A DNA stretch of 64,000 nt from Septoria linicola (Eukaryota > Ascomycota > Dothideomycetes > Mycosphaerellales > Mycosphaerellaceae): NCBI GenBank assembly GCA_024114885.1, contig CP099428.1:682001-746000 (forward strand), in the 5' to 3' direction. Below, in pieces: positions 44,570 through 55,028 of the stretch. The notes below the pieces were generated by a model. That model worked only from the letters and a program-made list of their open reading frames with translations, made no database searches and was not told where the DNA came from. The stretch's first letter is position 1. Each line of letters opens with the position of its first letter. The position numbers and the translations under genes are program-made.

Positions 44570-46359
44570 ATGCCAGCTTCACGAGCAGACAGTATGTCTC
44601 CCGAACGGGACGACATTCTACCATACATCTACGACACGATCATTATAGGTGCCGGGCCGTGCGGCTTAGCCACAGCAGCAAGACTTCGAGAGCACACGCC
44701 ATCGGCTATATTCACAGACGAAGAACATCACAGATATCACTGGATCAAGAAACATGCTGGCCAAGCCGCAATCAAGAATTCGAAGACTGGGCAGACTCGA
44801 TCATTAGCGAGCAGTTCTGTGCCGCAAAGGAAGAGCTCATCACCCTCCATGCTTGTATTAGACAGTTCCGGCGATAGCTGGATGTCGAAGTGGAAACGTC
44901 TGTTCTCGCTGTTGGAGATCAGCCACTTGAGAAGTCCTATGTTCTTTCATCCGGATCCTCATGATCGAGATGTGGGTAACACCTATCCCACAGCGCAGGG
45001 CATTGCTGACGAGATCTACACAGGGCTTACTAGCTTACGCTCACGCAGCTGGCCGTGAGTGTGAATGTATAGAGATCGCAGGTTGTGTTGGAAAAGAGTT
45101 GAGCAAGCATCAGATGAAGAAGCGTCGAAATAATCGACGCCCTGGCGAGCAGTAAAAGACATCTTGACTCTCATTGGATCAAGCTGACACTCCGCAGAGC
45201 AAAGCCAACGATCACAATCGATGAACGAGACCGAAAAGACTACTACATACCACCGTCCGACCTCTTCCACTCCTACTGCTCCTTTATTGCCGAACGCTAC
45301 AATTTGCAATCACCTGACCTCATACAACAAGCTTCAGTATCGAGCATTGACTACGATTACTTCCCTCACCTCTCGCCTCACGACAAGATTTTCACCATCA
45401 AAACCTCGACCTCAACTCACTACGCCCGCACAGCCGTCCTCGCCGTAGGCGCAGGCAACGCCCCTTCAATCCCCAAACCCTTCCCTCAATCCGGCTGCCC
45501 ATGCGCCTGTCATGCCTTCCAACCCCTTGACACCGCCCTCTCCACCCGCCTCGCATCCAACAAAAACCAACAAACCAACATCCTCGTCATCGGTGGCGGC
45601 CTCACCAGCGCCCAAATCTCCGACCGCATAATCCGCAAAAGCGGCTCTTCCTCCAACATCAAAGTCTTCCACCTCATGCGCGGAAACTTCAAAGTCAAAC
45701 CCTTCGACGTCGACCTCTCCTGGATGGGCAAATTCCGCAACCACGAAAAAGCCTCATTCTGGTCCGCCGACACCGACGAAGAGCGCAGCGAGCTGATAAA
45801 ATCCGCGCGAGGAGGCGGAAGCATCACGCCTCGATTCGCCAAGATTCTGAAAGAGCATGTCGATAAAGGAAGAGTAGACCTCCACACTAACGCTACAGTG
45901 AGAGGGTGTCGGTATGATCCGATCGAGCAAGTTTGGCATATCAAAACCCAGCCTGAACTGAAAGCATTAGAAGAGGCGAAGATTCATTATGTGTATTTCG
46001 CGACAGGAGTGGCGTCGGATTTTGAGACGTTGCCGTATTTGAAGGGCATGTGTGAGAAGTATCCTGTCGAGAGTTATGATGGCCTGCCGGCGTTGACGGA
46101 TGATTTGATGTGGAGGGAGGATGTGCCGTTGTTCATGACGGGGAAGTTTGCGGCGCTGAGATTGGGGCCTGGAGCGGGGAATTTGGAGGGGGCGAGATTG
46201 GGGGCTGAGAGGATTGCGTGGGCGTTGCAGGACTTTTTGGGGAAGGATGAGGTTACGGGTGGTGGAAGTTCTGAGGATGAGGAGAGTAAGATGGGAGGAG
46301 AGTATAGGTTTGCAGCGGGGATTGGGAGTCGGTATGAGAGTTTGGAGGTCGAAGGTTGA
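44570..46359 (+). CDS. FAD-dependent oxidoreductase (N-hydroxylase/flavin-monooxygenase-like)
   Basis: Exons 44570–44971, 45024–45151 and 45198–46359 join in phase to 563 residues. The introns are 52 and 46 bp (GTGGGT…CACAG; GTAAAA…CGCAG). The FAD-binding GxGxxG is IIIGAGPCGLATAARL (residues 24–39). A second Rossmann motif ILVIGGGLTSAQISDRI suits NADPH. Late ATGVASDFETLPYL and GPGAGNLEGARLGAERI match the closing FAD contact. The family is the fungal group near ornithine/lysine N-monooxygenases and flavin monooxygenases. The substrate is unknown. The first exon uses the ATG at 44570; another at 44591 is possible. Confidence 0.82.
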
Positions 46360-46369
46360 AGGAATGTGG

Positions 46370-46894
46370 CTAGGAGGACGTGCTGCTGAGTACATTGCCG
46401 ATCCAGGTGTACTTTTCGTCCTCGAAAAGCTCTGCACTCGGCTGGAGTCTATCGCCTTGAATGTTACCAGCGTTCAGTCCTGGGAAGTTGGCGATACCTG
46501 AGCTGGACAGCCAGAGTTGCGAGCCCTGCGAACGGTCAGCTGTGGGATAGCTCATGGGAAGAGCAAGACCGACACATAAGGAACAGAAATATTTGTAGAG
46601 GGTATTGCCGGTAACAGTGCTGCTATCTGCGTACTCTCGAAGGTGGTCCCCGCCTCTTATGATTCTCAAGCTGGACTCCACGAATCGGTGGTTGTCCATG
46701 AAAGCACTTCCCGCTGCTTGCTTGCAGTTGTTGCAGTGACACAGGACTGTACCTTGGTCTTGGCCAGTGACTTCTATGCTGATGGCCTTGCAGAGACAAG
46801 TCAATGTCTTGGGTACCGGTACAGTTACGATGGGCGACATCTTGACCTGGTCGAAGAAGGAGTCGTCTTTCGGTGTTGTGTCTGAGCCAGACAT
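46370..46894 (-). CDS. GFA/CENP-V-type zinc-binding protein
   Basis: Best model: exons 46574–46894 and 46526–46573 removed as a 48-bp intron (GTCGGT…CGCAG), then 46370–46525, for 158 residues. Splicing restores the family's FCSLCGSQLW, the second zinc site. The other cysteines are in TCLCKAISIEV and LCHCNNCKQAAGSAF. Without splicing the frame also stays open and inserts 16 residues within the motif. GFA-domain proteins include glutathione-dependent formaldehyde-activating enzyme and many unassigned homologues; the reaction here is not known. It converges with the FAD oxidoreductase gene, stops 10 bp apart. Confidence 0.85.
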   Translation of the reverse strand: MSGSDTTPKDDSFFDQVKMSPIVTVPVPKTLTCLCKAISIEVTGQDQGTVLCHCNNCKQAAGSAFMDNHRFVESSLRIIRGGDHLREYADSSTVTGNTLYKYFCSLCVGLALPMSYPTADRSQGSQLWLSSSGIANFPGLNAGNIQGDRLQPSAELFEDEKYTWIGNVLSSTSS

Positions 46895-48115
46895 CTTGGA
46901 TGAACACCAGCTCTTTACAGGAGGGTGAGGGGCGGTTTCTTAGGCGAAACTTGAAGCACACGCTCGATTATCTGTGGAACATGTCTGAAATATCAGCATC
47001 AGGTCACCAGCAGTGCTCCAGTATACATGGTATGTTGGCCAAATTGCGTGATGAGGGGTTCAGAAGCTCAACGGGCATTCTTCATTTCCATACCTCACAT
47101 AGCGTGTTGGCTCAGAAAGCTGAGGCATCGTAGGTCGCCAAAAGATGATGATCCTTTCGCACCCAATACTGATGGCTATGTGGATGCCTGAGATGATTCA
47201 GAGTAGAATGTAAGGCTGGAGTATTTATTTTGGTCAAATCGTTTCGATAAGCAGACTTGCTGCATGCGATTATACTACGTTGTCAGTACCAAGAAGGGGA
47301 AGCGTATCCGCAATGTCCTCCGCAGCCCTCGAGCTTTCAGCACACTCAGCATGCGGACGTCTGCCACACCTGCTTGGATCGTGGAGCCTTTGCCAGTTGG
47401 AGCTGTTCGTAGATAGATGTGGCGACGATTGGACTCACTGTCATATCACACGTTTGAGTACAGTGACTCGCATCGGTCTATTCTGATGAGATAGCCTGAT
47501 GTAGCATGTCGGTAGCCGACTTCATAGCCAACAGAGCAAGAAGTCGTGCCGTCGACAAAAGAGTGGCCGTGCACGCTGAGCGACGAAGCTGTTGCTATGC
47601 CCAGGATGTTGCTAGCGCGTGGTGGGACATAAGTCGCCGAGCGAACCCGCACCGGAGACCTGATTAGCTTTTGCTGCTGATAATTTCCGGCCAGGCAGCG
47701 GGACGATTCTGAAGATTGTACAGAGGGTATAGAGTGCGATCAGCCATGTTGTATGGGAGCTCCCACGAGTCTTTCGCATCTGATGTGTAGCAGCGAAAGG
47801 TTCCGAATCATTGACCGGCAATGGACTGCTGCAGAGTGCTGGAGATGCAAGGTGGGCTGTTCAGGACCCTGGCCTGGTATTGTTCGAAGCAGCGATCATT
47901 GATTGGTCGGTGACGTGCTTCTCCGATGGCGGGGTCATTTCAGAGGTTGAGAGAAAATCCAGCTCACTTTACCTTCTCTCGACACATTTCCCTCCTTCTT
48001 TCTCATCTTCACACCCAAAACCAATTCTCTCCCGATACATCACAATCTACACTGCTTGCATTGAGCCGGCAGTTTCTTCATTCCTTACCACAACCATCTG
48101 AAAGCCGCCATCAAT
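46895..48115. other. Intergenic, upstream of MET6
   Basis: About 1.2 kb between the divergently transcribed GFA and MET6 genes. The last about 180 bp is C/T-rich with a CA-rich leader, as expected of a strongly expressed fungal gene. No RNA gene or repeat is seen. Confidence 0.45.
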
Positions 48116-50502
48116 ATGGTGCAGTCATCTGTGAGTAGCTCTCCTCCAAACAGAAAAATAATTGCCAACATTCAAGCAAACATCTGCTGACATTGCATCC
48201 CCAGGTCCTCGGTTTCCCACGTATGGGACGCCTTCGTGACCTGAAGAAGGCCAACGAGGCGTACTGGGCTGACAAGCTCTCCCGTGATGAGCTCATCCAG
48301 GAGGGAAAGAGACTGAGACTCGAGCACTGGAAGATCCAAAAGGACGCTGGTGTGGATGTCATCCCATCCAACGACTTTGCCTTCTACGACCATGTCCTCG
48401 ACCACATTCAGATGTTCGGCGCTGTGCCCGAGCGATACAGCAGCGCCAAGCTGCACAAGCTTGACGAGTACTTCGCCATGGGTCGTGGCCACCAGAAGGA
48501 CAACGTCGATGTCCCATCGCTGGAGATGGTCAAGTGGTTCGACTCAAACTACCACTACGTCAAGCCAACTCTGCAAGACAACCAGACCTTCACCCTGACT
48601 GAGAACCCAAAGCCAGTCGCTGAGTTCCTCGAGGCAAAGGAGGCCGGCATTCAGACACGACCAGTCATCCTTGGTCCAGTCTCTTTCCTCGCTCTTGGAA
48701 AGGCCGACCGTGGCTCATCCGTTGACCCAATCACTCTCCTCGACAAGCTTCTCCCAGTCTACGAGGAGCTCCTCACTCAGCTCAAGAAGGCTGGTGCCGA
48801 GACTGTCCAGATTGACGAGCCAGTCCTCGTCTTCGACCTTCCATCAAAGACCCGCCAGGCATTCAAGCCAGCCTACGAGAAGCTCACTGCTCTCCAGGGC
48901 AGCAACGGCCCACAGCTTGTCCTCGCCACCTACTTCGGTGACGTTGTCCACAACTTCGATGTCATCGACGCTGCCCTGACCGGCACCTACGCTTTCCACG
49001 TTGACCTCGTCCGCCACCCAGAACAGCTCAGCAAGGTCATCGAGCACCTCGGACCAAAGCAGATCCTCTCTGCTGGTGTCGTTGACGGTCGTAACATTTG
49101 GAAGAACAACTTCAAGAAGTCCATTGAGACTGTCGAGGCTGCCGTGCAAAAGCTCGGCAAGGACCGTGTCATCGTTGCCACCTCCAGCTCGCTTCTCCAC
49201 ACCCCACACACTCTCGCCAGCGAGAAGAACCTCGACGATGAGGTTCGCGCTTGGTTCTCCTTTGCCAGCGAGAAGGCTGCTGAGGTTGCTGTCATCGCCA
49301 AGGCTGTCACCAACGGTCCAGACTCTGTCCGTGCTGAGCTCGAGGCTAACGCCAAGGACGCTCAATCGCGTGCCACCTCCAAGCGCACCAACAACCCAGA
49401 GGTGAAGAAGCGTGTCGAGGCTGTCAAGAAGGAGGACTACGAGCGCAAGTCTGGTTTCGATGCCCGTTACGCCGCCCAGAAGAAGCACCTCCAGCTTCCT
49501 ATCTTCCCAACCACCACCATCGGTTCCTTCCCACAGACCAAGGATATCCGTATCCAGCGTAACAAGTTCACCAAGGGTGAGATCACCGCTGAGGAGTACG
49601 AGAAGTTCATTGAGAAGGAGATCGAGGACTGCGTCAAGATCCAGGAAGAGCTTGGCCTCGATGTCTTCGTTCACGGAGAGCCAGAGCGTAACGACATGGT
49701 GCAATACTTCGGTGAGCGCCTCGACGGTTATGTCTTCACCACACACGCATGGGTGCAATCATACGGCTCCCGTTGTGTGCGTCCACCGATCCTCGTCGGT
49801 GATGTCTCCCGCCCAGCCCCAATGACTGTCAAGGAGAGCAAGTACGCCGCCAGCATCAGCAAGAAGCCAATGAAGGGTATGCTTACTGGACCAATCACCT
49901 GCCTGCGATGGTCTTTCCCTCGTGACGATGTCCACCAGTCTGTCCAGGCTCAGCAGCTCGCTCTCGCCCTGCGTGACGAGGTTGTTGACCTTGAGGCTGC
50001 CGGTGTCTACGTCATCCAGGTCGATGAGCCAGCCCTCCGTGAGGGTCTCCCACTTCGCTCTGGCTCTGAGCGCGAGAAGTACCTCGAGTGGGCTGTCAAC
50101 AGCTTCAAGCTGTCGACCGCAGGTGTTGAGGACTCTACCCAGATCCACTCTCACTTCTGCTACTCCGAGTTCCAGGACTTCTTCCACGCCATCGCCGCCC
50201 TTGATGCCGATGTCCTGTCCATCGAGAACAGCAAGTCTGATGCCAAGCTCCTCAAGGTCTTCATCGACGAGGCCTACCCACGTCACATCGGCCCAGGTGT
50301 CTACGACATCCACAGCCCACGTGTGCCAAGCGAGCAGGAGATCAAGGACCGCATCTCCGAGATGCTCCAGTACCTCAAGCCAGACCAGCTCTGGATCAAC
50401 CCTGACTGTGGTCTCAAGACCCGTCAGTGGAAGGAGACCAAGGCCGCTCTGGTCAACATGGTCAACGCTGCTAAGCACTTCCGTGAGCAGCAGAGCAAGT
50501 AA
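48116..50502 (+). CDS. MET6: Cobalamin-independent methionine synthase
   Basis: Exon 1 (48116–48130) encodes only MVQSS; a 74-bp intron (GTGAGT…CCCAG) separates it from 48205–50502. The product is 770 residues, normal for Met6. It begins VLGFPRMGRLRDLKKANEAYW and contains LPIFPTTTIGSFPQTKDIR at the start of the C-terminal barrel. Zinc ligands are visible in THSHFCYSEF (His and Cys) and INPDCGLKTR (Cys). The enzyme transfers the methyl of 5-methyltetrahydropteroyl-polyglutamate to homocysteine in the cytosol. The coding sequence has extreme C-ending codon bias and long antisense open frames as a side effect, both signs of high expression. Confidence 0.97.
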
Positions 50503-50886
50503 GCACTTGATTGTGCCTCTTGCCTAATTTGCTATCCCGCATGGTGTTCCTGGCGCAAAACAAAATGGGAACGGATGGGATGGTTTTACCCGGTCTTAGA
50601 GCCGGTGTAGCGCTCAACAGCTACGATTCAACAAGTGATACCCAATTTTACTCAACGTCTTTATCAGCGAGGAGTTCCAACAGAGGATGGTTCTGTTGTT
50701 ATGATGGAATGAATAGTTACCGCTCGGGGACCTCAACGCTCCCCGGGTATAGTCGCATGATGGGAGGGCATCGTGCGACTGGTGACCTGGAACAAAAAGT
50801 TCGACCAACATCTGAGAAGGTGTTACTCATAGATCAGGTAATTACTACCGATGTACTATTGATGAAGAAAGGTGCGATCTTGACTT

Positions 50887-52390
50887 ATGACTACCACTTC
50901 CACTATTGTTTCAAAATTCACAGCGCCTTCATCTCCAAGACTGCAACAAGAGTTCAACTCAGCCTTCGCGACTATGCCGTCGCGTCAATCATCAGCCCGA
51001 TCTCGCAGCAGTTTGCTTTCAGTGTCAGCAACGACATCGTGCATACGAGGATTCCAGAACTGCTTACAGAGAGAACAGGACACCATCACCATACGATGGC
51101 GCAGGAGACGCTCTACAAGTGCCAACCGCCAATCGTCGTGTCCCCGCCTCTACCTCTCGCCGGACCTCAATCTACACCAGATCGCAACGTTCTCAGAGCA
51201 CCGCAATTACAATCGAAGATGCGAACCAACTCATGGCCGAAGCCCTGGAGATCCAGGAGCAACACGACGTTCCAGCCTCAGACACCGGCAGACGCTTGAG
51301 CATCAGACCCGAGGCATCAAACGACGACAACAACAATAACAACAACGACCGACGACTCAGCATCCGGCCCGAGTCCTATGCCACCGCTGCCAACTACAGC
51401 CGTTCGAGAAGATCCATGAGCGTGGTAGCAGAAGATCCCAGTCTACTCTTCGCCAAAGCCCTAAAAGACCACCAACAAAGCAAAGACCTCTTCCGCTCGG
51501 AAAGCAAGCGCCGCGAGTGTGAAGGAGAAGGTGTAGAAACCTCCTTCCTCACCTCAGAACTCTCTCACCGGCCTTCCTTCTCTTTCACGTCTCCCTAGGC
51601 CGGCGACGTATCAGAGCCCAGGTCAACGCCGCAAACACCTCAAAGACCCTCATTCAACCACGGCATCCACACGAACCTCTCCTCCTGGACCTGCTGGCCA
51701 AGCCACACACGCCCCGAACGCGCCCTCTCCGCCACACTCGCCGACAGCATCATCGTCCGCGACTTCGCAGACCCAGCGACACGCCGCCATGCCACAGCGA
51801 ACAAAGCTCAATTACACCACTCTCGCCTCGAAATTGTCAAGCACACAGCGAGAAATGTCGGAAGTGTGGCGAGATACTACAGTAATCTACTTACAGGCCC
51901 GCGGAGCTATCATGGCTTCAATCGAAGGACCTCGATCAGTGCTGCGGCTGGCCGGCTTGCGCGGCCAGAGCTGGAGATGGTGACTATGGGCGGAGATCAT
52001 GACGTGCGGATGCATGAAAATCATCGGCATTTGAAAGAGGTTGATCGGGCGATTGAGCGGGAGATGCAGAAGAAAGAAGGTGATTCGGCGGCGTTAGAGG
52101 TGGGTGAGGGAAAAGGTAAAGGCAAAGGGAGATCCAAAGGACCCGTATTAAAGCTCGACCTTCGAGACTCTGCATTTGTTGGAGGTGGTGGCCTGACAAG
52201 AGCTGATAGCGGGTTCGAGAAGCTTCAAGGCGCGAAAGCTGGAACACCATTTGTTGAGAAGAAAGGCTTCGACTGGGGCGATGGGAAGGATTTGGAGAAG
52301 GGAGGCTTCAATTTCTCTTTTGGCAAGAGTTCGAGGGATGACATTGGGCCTATGGGAGTAGTCGACGAAGATGAGGATGAGGCGCCTTGA
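50887..52390 (+). CDS. Low-complexity hypothetical protein (N-terminal exon uncertain)
   Basis: Two long frames are clearly one gene: a polar segment up to about 51532 (RRLSIRPE appears twice, with an Asn run between) and 51599–52390 ending FGKSSRDDIGPM…DEDEDEAP. The 66-bp intron ends CCCTAG. An ATG at 50887 (MTTTSTIVSKFTAPSSPRL) is the likely start, joined by a short intron near 51020–51055 that I could not place exactly. The C-terminal part contains a charged helix (HLKEVDRAIEREMQKKEGD) and a basic GKGKGKGRSKG tract. No named domain is recognised. The N-terminal model is weak and the rest good. Confidence 0.6.
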
Positions 52391-52526
52391 GCAGCGGGAG
52401 TGATTGGTCGAGGTGTCATGTAGTGAAGGTCTAGCTATCAATGCCTCAAGGCCTAGGCCATTGGGTCAGCGCTCAGAACGAAGTATAGCCCCAGCCACTG
52501 CGACACTATTGCACCGTGCTCCTATC

Positions 52527-52587
52527 AATAGAGAACGCTTCTCGGAGTTCGAAAATGATAGAGAACGCTTATCCGAGATCGAAAATG
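52527..52587 (+). repeat. Imperfect 30-bp direct repeat, two units
   Basis: Two adjacent units start ATAGAGAACGCTT and end TCGAAAATG, differing at a few positions. They lie in the gap between the convergent low-complexity and 2EXR genes. Confidence 0.7.
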
Positions 52588-52631
52588 TCTGGAACATATG
52601 CTGTAATAACAACCCCACTCGTCGCAATTGG

Positions 52632-54252
52632 TCAAATCAAAGGTCGGAAGCCCTCGCAAACCTTTGCTACTTCCTCCCGATTCATATCAGGCGGCGGGGT
52701 CTCGTACAATAGCTCGACCATGAGCCAACTCTTTTTGACACTCTTTTTGACACTCTTTTTGACACTGTCGTCAACAGGAGGCTCATCCCAGCCTGAGCCA
52801 CCCGGAGGACCACCCAACTTCCATTGGATTGTCTTCCAGTCCTTCAAAAGGTTGCGCTCTCCGAAAGGAGGGATCCAGTCGTGGTCGAAATGTATCTGCA
52901 CGATGGTCGTCTCGAGTCTGCTGAATGCTGCCGTCGCCTTGATGTCCTCCCATTTGGCGTCCCAGAAGCGATCGTCGCAGAGAAAGTCGAGATGGAAGCG
53001 GATGTGTCGTACATTTGGGAAAACTTCGTTGCAGTGTTTCGTTAAGGTAGACAAGCATGGGAAGGCAATGTTGTCGTCCAAGTCGTCCACGCTGATCTGT
53101 GTGCCAGGTGGTACGTCAGTGTACCAGTGTAGCCATTTCCATGGAGCACCTGCGAAGACGAGGGTGTTGACGGAGTTGGCTATGCTGGGTGTGACTTTGG
53201 ACAGCTTAGCAAGCAAGTCTTGTTCTCTTCGAGCTCGGTAGTCATGTTGTGTCATGTCCTCATCGTTGGGGAAGTACCGGCCTGCCCAAGGTAGTCCGAT
53301 CGTGAATACACTTCTGCGGAGGAACTCTGAGGTCTCTGCGTGAATGATGCGATTCGTGGACAAGATCTGTGCATGCTGCCATCTTCTGCAGTACCCGTTG
53401 TGCTTCTTCCTGTCTTTGACACAGCAACAATGCTTCGCCTTTCTTGAGCGGTTTGCGCAGTCCGGCGTGGCGCAGCATGTGCAATCGAATTGTCGCTTGC
53501 AACATGTCAAATTGCACAGAGGGTCAGGTTCCTGAAAAGTCGATTAGCATGATGGTCGAGATTGTGCATCATGTGCTGCCCTCGTATTGAGCTCCTGCAG
53601 AAATGATGCAGCCCTGCAGCAATGCAAGATAGCAAAGAGTTTCACTTACGAATAAGTACTCGTAAATCATAAGCCTGAGCTCCGGCGGTATGTGCAGCAG
53701 TCCAGTCTTGCTCGGATCTTTAGCCAAGTCCGAGCCTCTCAGACGAACGCGGTATGCCTTCTGCTTGAGCTGCTCGTTCAAGAAGCACCACGTAGCACTG
53801 CGCTCCTCGCGCTCCCAGAGCTTTACCGGTCGTGCATCGAAAGTCTCGCACACCTCAAGCTGCGTCCATCTCTAACGGAAGCGATTTCCCCTTTGCTCAA
53901 GATATTGATCAAGTCTCTCCCAATGAACAAGATCTCCTTCATGCTCCCATAGCTTCCCTGCATGCCCCGTGTTGATATCACCGCTGATGCTCCATGGCAG
54001 AGGTTCGTGGGATACGTGCACTCCTGGTACGGCTGCATTGGGTTCTTTCATGTTGTGGAACTGGCTGTCGTTCATGAATGCGAGTAGTAATGTCTGGACA
54101 GAACGGGAGGTACTGGTTTCGTTGAACGGCGCTGAATCACCGACGTGGATACCAAGAGGAAGGAAGACTTCAGGGAGTGGTCTGAGTGTCTTCCGTCGCG
54201 GTGTTCTTGGAAGGTGCAAAGGTTGGGCAAAGCTGGCAGGCGCCCAGCACAA
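52632..54252 (-). CDS. 2EXR/F-box-like protein with in-frame amber codon
   Basis: Exon 52632–53531 joins 53650 upward through a 118-bp intron (GTAAGT…TTTCAG). The join creates GLLHIPPELRLMIYEYLF-EPDPLCNL, the 2EXR/F-box-like entry helix. Residues after it have a Cys-rich segment (CNLTCCKRQFDCTCCATPDC) and a WxxWHWYTD-type C-terminal region. The tail carries three in-frame copies of V-K-K-S. The same frame continues 5' to 54252 through GDLVHWERLDQYLEQRGNRFR, a TAG at 53872–53874, then RWTQLEVCETF. Either the gene is interrupted by one nonsense codon or two genes lie in one frame. No ATG is found at the 5' end, so an upstream exon is missing from the model. Confidence 0.6.
52733..52768 (+). repeat. 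12-bp tandem repeat, three units
   Basis: CTCTTTTTGACA repeats three times inside the C-terminal coding part of the minus-strand 2EXR gene, where it encodes V-K-K-S units. It keeps the frame. Confidence 0.8.
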
Positions 54253-55028
54253 CGTGACTGCAGTAGCACGAGTCTGACCGCTCTTAGGAAGGCGCGACCG
54301 GTTCGTCCAGTGTCTAGTATGGGCATGAGTGGATGCCCGCTGTGAATCACTACGCCTGGATACTACACTCGCCGAAATACCACCCTAGACTGCACCGTAG
54401 GTCAGCGAGAGACAAAATGCTTCGAAATGAAGCAGGATAATTTTGGAATTCGACTTTTCATTTCATGTACCTCGCTCGCCACTTATGAGCGAGCAGAGGC
54501 CAGTCGATATGTACACCTTCCCTCCTCACCCACTACCTTTCCATACCTTTCCACCTCCTCATCCAGCTTCAGGCAAGGCCTGTATGATACAGAGCTCAAA
54601 CATTACACCACTCTATGATATGACGCCTTTGATACCAACTCACTCTTTTCCACCCAGTTTGGTGCATACCTGGTTGGTGCATACCTGGTCGATGCTGCCG
54701 TGTCTCCTGAAATGCTCAAAATCTCCGTATCGTCTAACGCTGTGTCTCGAATGAGTGACAAGAAATGGATTTGCAAAAAGTAATGTCTGTGTCCGTGTTG
54801 GCTGGTTCGCGCGTGTTTGTTATGTGCAGAATGATCCAGAGTCCAGTCCACTGACACTTATAGCGCGCGGTGCTATTCAAAAATAAAAAGAAGGGCTTCT
54901 GTGGCAGCTGCGTGCACTACGCAGGGCTAGTGTCATGATGTTGTGATGAATACGCCGCATCCAGATGCAAGTTGTGGGTCGTAACGCTCGTTATGTCCAT
55001 CCGTAAAGCTCATTTACAGACTCGAACT
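54253..55028. other. Intergenic, missing 5' exon of the 2EXR gene may lie here
   Basis: About 0.8 kb. A CAG acceptor just upstream of 54256 on the minus strand suggests that an earlier exon starts here, but I could not pick it. No other feature. Confidence 0.35.

Noticed and set aside
48844..50478. Long antisense frames opposite MET6
   Set aside because: They are a by-product of the strong C-ending codon bias of MET6; their translations are Leu/Val/Asp/Glu-rich without any motif.
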